Source of the DNA: Caenibius tardaugens NBRC 16725 | GTDB taxonomy: Bacteria > Pseudomonadota > Alphaproteobacteria > Sphingomonadales > Sphingomonadaceae | Reading direction: 5' to 3' | NCBI RefSeq assembly: GCF_003860345.1 | Contig: NZ_CP034179.1 | Location: forward strand, 1,302,001 to 1,366,000 | DNA: 64,000 nucleotides | Shown here: positions 44,133-51,531 of the stretch, in pieces | How positions within the stretch are numbered: position 1 is the first letter of the stretch | How the letters are laid out: each line of letters begins with the position of its first letter | Notes under the pieces: generated by a model | What the model was told of the DNA's origin: nothing | Databases searched by the model: none | The model's input: only the letters and a program-made list of their open reading frames with translations | Position numbers and translations under genes: made by a program

Positions 44133-44963
44133 TCAGTTTTCTACCGGCGTATCGGGATAGAGAAAGGCCAGTGCCCCCGGGCGGCGGAACCGCTGCCACC
44201 CCGTTTCCGGCTGGGCAAGGCGATCGGCCACAAGATGCAGGACAGCCGGGTTCACCACCAGTCCGAAATGGCTTGAGACCACTTCGACATTCTCGTTGAT
44301 CTCGTTTTCAATGCCGATGCAGTTGCGCCATGCGGCGATCCCGTCAGTCCGGCTGAAGACGGCAGATGACGGCACCGGCAACGGCTGACCACCTGCGGCA
44401 TAGCGCGCACGCGTGGTCGGCGAATCGATGATATTGCCGCTCAGCCGTTCGTAAAGACCGCGCACGGCATTGGCGCTGGGATCGCCGGCAAACGGGCTGC
44501 CCAGCGTGATGACATTGCGCACCCCGTCGGGCACCCGGCGGGCGGCTTCACGCGCAATAACCCCGCCCAGGCTCCACCCCACGAGGCTGACGGTACGCCC
44601 GCTTTCTTCCCACAAGGCCCGGATGCGCGCGGTGATGATCTCCCCCTGTTCGCCCACGGTCTTGTGATCGAGATTCCAGCCGAGATCCCAGCTGCGGGCA
44701 TCGTAGCCGCGCCGCACCAGAAACCGGCGCAACAGGGCGGTGGCGTGATCGCTGGTTGCAAAACCCGGCAGCACCAGCACGGTATGGCCATCACCGCGCG
44801 GTGCCAGCGCCAGCAACGGCGCCAGCGTGAACAGGCCCAGCGCTTCCAGGCCTGCCCGGCTGGGTTCGGCCAGAGTAAGCCACTGGCTTGGCGGCCGGAT
44901 CGCCTGTGCAGATCCCGAGGAGGTGTCGCCGCTCTCCCCGTCCACGGGAAAATCATCGCTCAT
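44133..44963 (-). CDS. Alpha/beta-hydrolase (lipase-like, PGAP1-type fold)
   Basis: A 276-residue hydrolase with an oxyanion-strand HTVLVLPGFATSD, the nucleophile elbow LVGWSLGGVIAREAARRVPDG (G-x-S-x-G) and a late His in VEVVSSHFGLVVNPAVL; ITLGSPFAG is typical of lipase-like enzymes that cleave large esters. No signal peptide is seen, so it is cytosolic; PHA-associated ester turnover is possible but unproven. The ATG at 44963 has only a weak ribosome site; the longer frame to 45119 crosses the divergent gene's leader. Confidence 0.78.
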   Translation of the reverse strand: MSDDFPVDGESGDTSSGSAQAIRPPSQWLTLAEPSRAGLEALGLFTLAPLLALAPRGDGHTVLVLPGFATSDHATALLRRFLVRRGYDARSWDLGWNLDHKTVGEQGEIITARIRALWEESGRTVSLVGWSLGGVIAREAARRVPDGVRNVITLGSPFAGDPSANAVRGLYERLSGNIIDSPTTRARYAAGGQPLPVPSSAVFSRTDGIAAWRNCIGIENEINENVEVVSSHFGLVVNPAVLHLVADRLAQPETGWQRFRRPGALAFLYPDTPVEN

Positions 44964-45090
44964 GGAACGCACGCTAGGACAGGACGGCGCAGTGCACACG
45001 AAAAACCGTGGCCACCTGCCACAAACGTTAGGTATGACCCGGCCCTGCCCTGCTTTTGACAGCAGCCCCTGTTGCGCGCATGGCGGCGGC

Positions 45091-46251
45091 ATGCAGCAGC
45101 TCAATCTCGATATCGCCACGTTCCTGCGCGATTACTGGCAAAAAAAGCCCCTGCTTATTCGGCAGGGCTGGCAGGCATGGCACAACCCGCTCGAACCCGA
45201 TGAACTGGCCGGTCTCGCCTGCGAGGAAGGGACCGAGTCCCGCCTGATCACATGCACGGACAATGGCCTGGCGATGGAAAATGGCCCTTTGCCCGAAACG
45301 CGCTTTGCTGAACTGGGGAGCGCGCCCTGGACCCTGCTGGTACAGGCCGTCGACCATCACGTGCCCGATGTGGCGGCACTGATCGAGCCCTTCCGCTTCG
45401 TGCCTGACTGGCGCATCGACGATGTCATGGTCAGCTATGCCACCAACGGTGGCGGCGTGGGGCCCCATTACGACCAGTACGACGTGTTTCTGGTGCAGGG
45501 ACTGGGCAAACGCCGGTGGCGGATCGGCCCCCGCTGCGATTCCGCCACACCCTTGCTGCCGCACCCGGATTTGCGGCTGATTGCCGATTTCGCGGCGACG
45601 GATGAATGGATACTCGAACCCGGCGATATCCTCTATGTCCCACCGTGCTTCGCGCATGACGGGATCGCGGTCGGCCACGATTGCATGACCTATTCCATCG
45701 GCTTTCGCGCGCCGTCACGCGCGGAAATCACCGAATTCTGGTCCGAACATCAGGCCGATGCCATGGCGGACGAAGACCGCTACACCGATCCTGACCTCAC
45801 GATACAGGCCAACCCCGGCGAAATTGCCGCGCAGGCCATCGATCGTCTGCAAAGCATGATGTTGGAGGCCCTGTCGAACCGCGAAGCCTTCGCCCGCTGG
45901 TTCGGCACCCACAACAGCATGCCCAAATATACCGAGGTGGACTGGAGCCCGGAAGAGGCAATCACGCAGGAAACCGTGCAGACGCTGCTGGCGCAAGGCG
46001 CGCCACTCTGCCGCAACCCGGCCAGCCGTTTCGCCTTCACCCGCATGGCGGACGGCTCCATCCTGCTGTTCGTGGACGGGCACTCCTTCGCTTGCACGGC
46101 AGACACCGCCCCACTGGCCGAGCGCCTGTGCGCAGACCGAATGTTCACCCCCACCTCTCGCCTCGCTGACTCGCACGCGGCTGCGGATCTGATTGTCGCG
46201 CTCGTCAACCAGGGCAGCCTTGCCTTCGACACGCAGGACGAGGCCGAATGA
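45091..46251 (+). CDS. JmjC/cupin ribosomal oxygenase (RoxA/YcfD type)
   Basis: A 386-residue Fe(II)/2-oxoglutarate oxygenase. The iron site is His-x-Asp in [15 protein letters not shown] with the distal His in [11 protein letters not shown]. The start [15 protein letters not shown] and C-terminal winged part ([30 protein letters not shown]) match E. coli YcfD/RoxA (373 residues), which hydroxylates an Arg of ribosomal protein uL16. I chose ATG 45091 since the protein then begins like its family; the frame is open further up to 44827 without a ribosome site. It overlaps rluE by four bases, a joint ribosome-modification operon. Confidence 0.87.
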   Translation: MQQLNLDIATFLRDYWQKKPLLIRQGWQAWHNPLEPDELAGLACEEGTESRLITCTDNGLAMENGPLPETRFAELGSAPWTLLVQAVDHHVPDVAALIEPFRFVPDWRIDDVMVSYATNGGGVGPHYDQYDVFLVQGLGKRRWRIGPRCDSATPLLPHPDLRLIADFAATDEWILEPGDILYVPPCFAHDGIAVGHDCMTYSIGFRAPSRAEITEFWSEHQADAMADEDRYTDPDLTIQANPGEIAAQAIDRLQSMMLEALSNREAFARWFGTHNSMPKYTEVDWSPEEAITQETVQTLLAQGAPLCRNPASRFAFTRMADGSILLFVDGHSFACTADTAPLAERLCADRMFTPTSRLADSHAAADLIVALVNQGSLAFDTQDEAE

Positions 46252-46799
46252 CGCTCATCCTTTTCAACAAACCCTATGACGTTCTCTCGCAGTTTACCGA
46301 CGAAAGCACCGGCGGCGCGCGCACCACGCTGGCCTCTTTCATCGATCTTCCGGGAGTCTACCCAGCGGGGCGTCTTGATCGCGACAGCGAAGGCCTGCTG
46401 CTGTTGACGAACGATGGCCGGTTGCAGGCCCGGCTCGCCAATCCCCGCTACAGGACCCCCAAAACCTATCTGGTGCAGGTGGAAGGGGAACCGGACGAGA
46501 AGGCTCTGGAAATGTTGCGCCAGGGCGTGCGCCTGAAGGATGGGCTTACCCTGCCCGCCAAGGTGGAACGGATCGACGATCCCGCGCTGTGGCCCCGCGA
46601 CCCGCCGGTCCGATTCCGCAAGACCGTACCCGACTGCTGGCTGCAACTGACCATTCATGAAGGACGCAACCGGCAGGTCCGGCGCATGACGGCCGCCGTG
46701 GGCCATCCCACCCTGCGCCTTGTGCGCTGGCGCATCGGTGACTGGACACTGGATGGACTGGCGCAAGGGCAATGGCGCGAAGCCCTACCCCACGACTGA
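46248..46799 (+). CDS. rluE: 23S rRNA pseudouridine synthase E (RluE/RsuA family)
   Basis: A 183-residue pseudouridine synthase. The catalytic Asp lies in [28 protein letters not shown] is the family start and [25 protein letters not shown] the C-terminal signature. It has no N-terminal S4 domain, as in E. coli RluE, which makes pseudouridine 2457 of 23S rRNA. The ATG overlaps the RoxA-like stop (GAATGA), placing two ribosome-modifying enzymes in one unit. Confidence 0.93.
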   Translation: MTLILFNKPYDVLSQFTDESTGGARTTLASFIDLPGVYPAGRLDRDSEGLLLLTNDGRLQARLANPRYRTPKTYLVQVEGEPDEKALEMLRQGVRLKDGLTLPAKVERIDDPALWPRDPPVRFRKTVPDCWLQLTIHEGRNRQVRRMTAAVGHPTLRLVRWRIGDWTLDGLAQGQWREALPHD

Positions 46800-46808
46800 C
46801 CACCTCCT

Positions 46809-46883
46809 TCACGCGGCCAAACCCCGCATCTGCACCGTGATAATCGTCTCTTTCACCGCCTCACGATACTGATCCCGGAACAT
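46809..46883 (-). CDS. Possible 24-residue small protein
   Basis: On the minus strand an ATG at 46883 with a near-perfect ribosome site (AAGGAGAAGG a few bases upstream) opens a 24-codon frame, MFRDQYREAVKETIITVQMRGLAA, ending TGA. It is predicted amphipathic/helical and has no recognised family. It lies between rluE and the divergent histidine kinase gene. The quality of the ribosome site is the main support; conservation in relatives would settle it. Confidence 0.35.
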   Translation of the reverse strand: MFRDQYREAVKETIITVQMRGLAA

Positions 46884-46887
46884 CGGC

Positions 46888-46915
46888 CCTTCTCCTTCGT
46901 ATGGAACGGAGAAGG
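46888..46915. repeat. Inverted repeat upstream of the histidine kinase
   Basis: CCTTCTCC and GGAGAAGG are perfect 8-base arms with a 12-base spacer. The arms coincide with purine-rich ribosome-site-like sequence on each strand, for the small minus-strand frame and for the kinase leader, so they may be two back-to-back ribosome sites, a hairpin, or an operator. Confidence 0.4.
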
Positions 46916-46931
46916 ATACGGGGAGTGGCGA

Positions 46932-49541
46932 TTGCCAGAACTTGATTCCACGGAAAGCTACACCCTCAATGCATTGGGCAATGCATTGGGGGACATGGGC
47001 AGCCGCATCGCCAGTTACGACTGGTCTGCAACGCCACTGGGCCCCATGGGCCAATGGCCCCCCAGCCTCCGCGCTATCGTCGCCTTCATCCTTCATTCCA
47101 CCATTCCCATGGTAATGCTCTGGGGCAAACAGGGCACCATGATTTACAACGACAGCTATGCGCAGTTCGCTGCGGACAATCATCCGCGCATTCTCGGGCT
47201 GCCGGTTGGCGAAGCATGGCCTGAAGTGGCCTGGTTCGATGACAACGTGATGCAAGTCGTCCTCGCTGGCGGAAACCTCACCTCCAAGGACCAGATCCTC
47301 CACCTGACACGTAAGGGCACATTGGAAGATGTCCGGATGAATCTGGACTATTCACCCGTTTATGATGACGATGGCTGCCCGGCCGGCGTGCTTGCGATTG
47401 TCACCGAAACCACCGGAGCAATGCAAGCCAACAAAGCCCTCCGCGAAAGCGAGGCACGCCTGCGGTTCTTCGATCGGTTGGCCAAGGCAACGATGAGAAG
47501 CAGCGATGCCGACAGCATCATGGCCATCACGACGCGCATGGCCGGTGAGGAACTCGGCGCCACGATCTGCGCTTACGCCGATATGGACCCCGACCAGAAC
47601 GGGTTCAGCATACGCGGCGACTGGACGGGTTCCGGCGCGCGCTCGATTGTGGGCCACTACACACTGTCCGCATTCGGGAAGCAGGCGCTTGAGGGGCTTC
47701 AGCGGGGCGCGCCCCTGATCATCAACGATGTCCGGGCCGAACTGCCCCCGGAACCGGCGGAAACGTTCCTGGCGATCGGCGCACAGGCCACACTGTGCAT
47801 GCCGCTGGTGAAGGAAGGGCGGCTGAAAGCCCTGATGGCCGTCCATCGTGACCATCCGCATCGCTGGACAATCAGCGAACTTTCCATGATGCGGGAGATT
47901 GCCGACCGCAGTTGGGCACATATCGAACGGATCGGGACCGAAGTCGAACTGCGCATGACTGCCCAGCGCCTGCTCGAACTGAACGAGAAGCTGGAACAGC
48001 GCGCCGAAGAACGCTCGTCAGCACTTCAGCACAGCCAGACCCTTTTCCGCCTGCTCGTTCAGGGGGTTACAGACTACGCCATCTACATGCTGGACGACGC
48101 AGGCTACGTGACCAGCTGGAACGCTGGCGCGCAGCGGATCAAGGGCTATCGACCCGAGGAAATTATCGGGCAGCATTTCTCGGCATTCTATCGCCCGGAA
48201 GATCGCGAAAATGGCGATCCCGAACGGGCGCTCCTGACCGCGCGTCAGGTTGGACATCTTGCCGCTGAAGGCTGGCGCGTGCGCAAGGATGGAACACATT
48301 TCCGTGCCAGTGTCGTTGTCGATGCGATCCATGACGATGCCGGAAAACTGATCGGATTTGCCAAGATTACCCGTGACATTACCGAACGCGAACATGCCCA
48401 GCGCGAACTGGAACTCGCCCGCGAAGCCTTGTCCCAATCACAGAAAATGGAAGCAATCGGCCAACTCACCGGCGGCGTGGCCCACGATTTCAACAATCTG
48501 CTTATGGCGATCCACAGCAGCCTGGAACTGCTGCGCAAACGCAATCCCGGTGATTCCCAGCACATGAAATTGCTGGACAATGCCCTTAAGGCAACGGAAC
48601 GCGGCTCCGCCTTGACACAGCGCATGCTCGCCTTCGCCAGACGACAGGAACTGGCGAACGAGCATGTGGAGATCCAACCGCTCGTTTCCGGCATGATGGA
48701 ACTGTTGCAGCGATCGCTCGGCCCCATGTTTCAGATCGACATGCGCTTTCCCGGCGATCTTCCCGCGGCCTTTGCAGACGTCAATCAGCTCGAAATGGCG
48801 CTGTTGAACCTCGTCGTCAACGCCCGCGATGCGATGCCCGGCGGCGGGACAATCCGCATAACGGCAGAGGAACGAGCGGTTGGACCTAGAGACGTCCCGG
48901 AACTCGCGGCAGGCCATTATATCCGATTGACCGTACGCGACCGGGGCAGCGGCATGGATGCGCAGACGCTGGCCCGGGCCGCCGATCCCTTCTTTACAAC
49001 CAAGGGCGTTGGCAAAGGGACCGGTCTCGGCCTGTCGATGATCCACGGCTTTGCCCGTCAGATTGGCGGCACGCTTCATCTCGAAAGCCGCGAAGGGATC
49101 GGGACCGATGCACACATATACTTGCCCATCAGCCAGCATCCGCAACCTGCCGAGAGCCACGATGGAGAAACCGCCAGCACCATGCTGAACCATGCACAAA
49201 CAGTTCTGGCCGTCGATGATGACGTGATCATCCTGATGAACACCACTGCGCTGCTCGAAGATCTCGGCCATCGTGTTATCGAGGCGCATTCAGGCGAGGA
49301 AGCGCTGCAGCTGATGCACGATCATCCCGAAATCGATCTGCTGATCACCGATCAGGCGATGCCGGGCATGACCGGCAGCCAGTTGATAGAAGCGATCCGA
49401 CGTGAACGGCCGGAAATGCCAATCATTCTGGCCACCGGATACGGTGAAACGCCCTCCGATCAGGATCTGGCCTTCGTCCGGCTGGGCAAGCCGTTCAATC
49501 AGATGGATCTGCAACAGGCGATCGAGGCCTTGTCAGTCTGA
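46932..49541 (+). CDS. Hybrid sensor histidine kinase/response regulator (PAS-GAF-PAS-HisKA-HATPase-REC)
   Basis: An 869-residue hybrid kinase. In order: PAS-like fold (~20-160), GAF domain (~170-330), coiled-coil linker (ERAEER-type, ~335-370), PAS domain (~375-490, LDDAGYVTSWNAGAQRIKGYRPEEIIGQ), HisKA with phospho-acceptor His518 in GGVAHDFNNLL, HATPase (NARDAMPGGG, GTGLGLSMIHGF) and a receiver with Asp807 in LLITDQAMPG. There is no membrane helix, so it senses a cytosolic or diffusible cue. TTG 46932 gives MPELDSTESY with GGGGAG eight bases upstream. No separate response regulator is next to it. Confidence 0.92.
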   Translation: MPELDSTESYTLNALGNALGDMGSRIASYDWSATPLGPMGQWPPSLRAIVAFILHSTIPMVMLWGKQGTMIYNDSYAQFAADNHPRILGLPVGEAWPEVAWFDDNVMQVVLAGGNLTSKDQILHLTRKGTLEDVRMNLDYSPVYDDDGCPAGVLAIVTETTGAMQANKALRESEARLRFFDRLAKATMRSSDADSIMAITTRMAGEELGATICAYADMDPDQNGFSIRGDWTGSGARSIVGHYTLSAFGKQALEGLQRGAPLIINDVRAELPPEPAETFLAIGAQATLCMPLVKEGRLKALMAVHRDHPHRWTISELSMMREIADRSWAHIERIGTEVELRMTAQRLLELNEKLEQRAEERSSALQHSQTLFRLLVQGVTDYAIYMLDDAGYVTSWNAGAQRIKGYRPEEIIGQHFSAFYRPEDRENGDPERALLTARQVGHLAAEGWRVRKDGTHFRASVVVDAIHDDAGKLIGFAKITRDITEREHAQRELELAREALSQSQKMEAIGQLTGGVAHDFNNLLMAIHSSLELLRKRNPGDSQHMKLLDNALKATERGSALTQRMLAFARRQELANEHVEIQPLVSGMMELLQRSLGPMFQIDMRFPGDLPAAFADVNQLEMALLNLVVNARDAMPGGGTIRITAEERAVGPRDVPELAAGHYIRLTVRDRGSGMDAQTLARAADPFFTTKGVGKGTGLGLSMIHGFARQIGGTLHLESREGIGTDAHIYLPISQHPQPAESHDGETASTMLNHAQTVLAVDDDVIILMNTTALLEDLGHRVIEAHSGEEALQLMHDHPEIDLLITDQAMPGMTGSQLIEAIRRERPEMPIILATGYGETPSDQDLAFVRLGKPFNQMDLQQAIEALSV

Positions 49542-49689
49542 CCGATCCGATGCCCACCGCCTGACATAGGCGCGCTCTTCCACCGGGCGCGAACGCGGCA
49601 CATCTGGTCCTTGCATCGCAAAACGTGGCGAAAAACCGGAAACCGGAACGGATTACAACGCGTTAGTTGAGTAGCGCAAGAGGTTGCAT

Positions 49690-50556
49690 ATGCTGATCCG
49701 GGCAGGCTTTGAAATTCACTTCGAGACAATGCAACCGACGCCCATGCTGGCAGCACTGAACGTGCATCCATCGCGCAGGGATGACCTCAGGACACCTGAC
49801 CGGGTCGAAGCCTTCCCTAACCTCCCCCTGACCCGTTATCGTGACGGGTTCGGTAATGTCTGTTCCCGTTTTACCGTGCCGCCGGGCGGCGTGACATTGA
49901 AAAACAGCTTCATTATCGCCGACTGCGGTCAACCGGATATACCCGCGCCCGAAAGCTCCGCACTCCCGGTGGAAAGTCTTCCCGACGATGTGCTGGTCTA
50001 TCTGCTGGGCAGCCGATACTGCGAAACCGATCGCATGATGCCACTGGCATGGTCGTTGTTCGGCGCCATTCCATCGGCACGCGATCGCGTCAACGCGATC
50101 ACCGATTTCGTCCATAATCACATCCGCTTCGGATATGAGTTTGCACGACCCGACAAATCCGCCTGGATGGCTTATGAAGAAGGTGCTGGCGTGTGCCGGG
50201 ATTTCGCGCACCTTGCCATTACCCTGTGCCGCTGCATGAATATTCCTGCGCGCTATTGCACCGGATATCTTGGCGATATCGGCATTCCCCCGATCGATGC
50301 GCCGATGGATTTCAGCGCATGGTTCGATGTCTATATTGATGGCCAGTGGTACACCTATGACGCGCGTCATAACGAACCACGGATAGGACGCATTCTCATG
50401 GCCCGCGGGCGGGATGCGACCGATGCGGCGCTGGTCACGGCCTTCGGCCCAGCCATTCTGACGCAATTTACCGTGCACACGGATGAAGTGCATACCCACA
50501 AGGCACGGTTCAGCCCCGGGGCCATCGCTCTTCCGCCCATATTCATCAACGAATAG
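49690..50556 (+). CDS. Transglutaminase-like cysteine protease-fold protein
   Basis: A 288-residue protein of the bacterial transglutaminase-like family: N-terminal beta domain, then DFVHNHIRFGYEFA, the nucleophile Cys in EGAGVCRDFAHLAITLCRCM and the C-terminal DFSAWFDVYIDGQWYTYDARHNEPRIGRI. The family's catalytic His before Ala-Trp appears as Ser here (DFSAWF), so protease/transglutaminase activity is doubtful or uses another residue; the Asp in YDARHN is present. The ATG at 49690 has AAGAGG six bases upstream. The neighbours are not obviously related. Confidence 0.85.
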   Translation: MLIRAGFEIHFETMQPTPMLAALNVHPSRRDDLRTPDRVEAFPNLPLTRYRDGFGNVCSRFTVPPGGVTLKNSFIIADCGQPDIPAPESSALPVESLPDDVLVYLLGSRYCETDRMMPLAWSLFGAIPSARDRVNAITDFVHNHIRFGYEFARPDKSAWMAYEEGAGVCRDFAHLAITLCRCMNIPARYCTGYLGDIGIPPIDAPMDFSAWFDVYIDGQWYTYDARHNEPRIGRILMARGRDATDAALVTAFGPAILTQFTVHTDEVHTHKARFSPGAIALPPIFINE

Positions 50557-50601
50557 CCGCCGGGAACAGCGCAGGCGCATCGTTGGCGCCCGCGCACCTG
50601 T

Positions 50602-50640
50602 CTGTCAGCCCCACGCCCTTCTGTCAGGCCCATGCCTTTC
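50602..50640. repeat. Imperfect 19-bp tandem repeat at a convergent junction
   Basis: Two units CTGTCAG(C/G)CCCA(C/T)GCC(C/T)TT stand side by side (50602-50620, 50621-50639), and a third partial unit CTATCAGG begins at 50640. The array ends at the stop codon of the ABM gene. It may be slippage-derived or a short RNA element. Confidence 0.6.
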
Positions 50641-50642
50641 TA

Positions 50643-50939
50643 TCAGGATAGCGACTGGTAGAAATCCAGTTGCATATCTTCTGCCACGCAAGCGAGGATG
50701 CCCGGGACCAGCCGGTCGTGAAAATCGATCTGCATGTGCTTTTCGTAGGCCGCCTCGTCACGAAAGGTTGCGATCACCTGAAACAGATCCGGGTCCTGAT
50801 CCGACTGAAAGAGCTCGTAGACCAGCACATCGGGCTCATGCGTAAAAACGAGCTGCTTGAGTTCGCACTGCAAGGCAATCAAGTCAGCCCGTTTCTCCGG
50901 GCGCGTGCGCAATTGTGCGATGAAGCTTTTGGCGGGCAT
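50643..50939 (-). CDS. Antibiotic-biosynthesis-monooxygenase (ABM) domain protein 2
   Basis: A 98-residue ferredoxin-like alpha/beta protein of the ABM family: FIAQLRTRPEKRADLIALQCELKQLV, EPDVLVYELFQSDQDPDLFQVIATFRDEAAYEKHMQ, typical strand-helix-strand and 'heart-shaped' dimer sequence. Some family members are cofactor-less monooxygenases, others bind haem or act as stress proteins; nothing decides here. It is five bases downstream of a second ABM gene on the same strand, so the pair is probably cotranscribed and may form a heterodimer. Confidence 0.82.
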   Translation of the reverse strand: MPAKSFIAQLRTRPEKRADLIALQCELKQLVFTHEPDVLVYELFQSDQDPDLFQVIATFRDEAAYEKHMQIDFHDRLVPGILACVAEDMQLDFYQSLS

Positions 50940-50944
50940 CGGCC

Positions 50945-51253
50945 TTATCCTTTGGGGTGCGGTTCGAGATCAAACAGAAGCTCGCGTTCGTAGGCCCCGT
51001 CCATGCAATCCACGATGCGCGCGATCAGGGGCCGGTTATGCGCGTAGGCCATATGCGCTTCATCCGCCTGCTGATCGACAAAGCTTTCGTGCACGGCAAA
51101 CATGCCGGGTTCGGCGAGGCGGAAAAACTTGTAGTGCAGCGTACCCGGTTCCTGTTGCGCCAGCACTTCCATTTCCCGCGCTAGAGCAAGAAACTCATCC
51201 TCGCATTCCCCCTTTATGCGAAAACGCGACAGAAAGCTGAACGCCAAGACCAT
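50945..51253 (-). CDS. ABM domain protein 1
   Basis: About 100 residues, ABM fold: SFLSRFRIKGECEDEFLALAREMEVLAQQEPGTLHYKFFRLAEPG, then MFAVHESFVDQQADEAHMAYAHNRPLIARIVDCMDGA. It is a distant paralogue of the gene just downstream (50643-50939). The start is ambiguous: ATG 51253 overlaps the AGGAG, while TTG 51247 lies seven bases beyond it and may be the real start. The upstream 278 bases are shared with the divergent TonB receptor 3. Confidence 0.8.
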   Translation of the reverse strand: MVLAFSFLSRFRIKGECEDEFLALAREMEVLAQQEPGTLHYKFFRLAEPGMFAVHESFVDQQADEAHMAYAHNRPLIARIVDCMDGAYERELLFDLEPHPKG

Positions 51254-51367
51254 TCTCCTCAGGCCCATGTTTCTTGCGGTTGCCATCAGACCGGCTGGCA
51301 GCACCGCACTTATCAAAATGGAGCATAGGACCGCTCACAATAAAAACAATCATGAATGCATTGAACA

Positions 51368-51382
51368 GCCTGAGCCTCAGGC
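51368..51382. promoter_or_regulatory. 15-bp palindrome upstream of TonB receptor 3
   Basis: GCCTGAG-C-CTCAGGC is a perfect palindrome in the 278-base divergent region between the ABM genes and the receptor. It is a plausible repressor site, perhaps for the TetR-type regulator at 56279. Confidence 0.4.
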
Positions 51383-51531
51383 ATTATTCCCACGAAGATC
51401 ACCAAAAAACCCACGATTCCAGGGCAATTTTCGCCACATTAAAAAAACATACATGAATGATTGCCTTTCGTTCCAGTCATGATATTCACCGATCAACCCG
51501 CAAACAATGGCGGGGCACAAGGAGAGAGGCA

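Noticed and set aside
46903-46930. GGAAC near 46903 as an EcfG-type (general stress) promoter of the kinase
   Set aside because: The matching CGTT -10 motif at 16-18 bases is absent.
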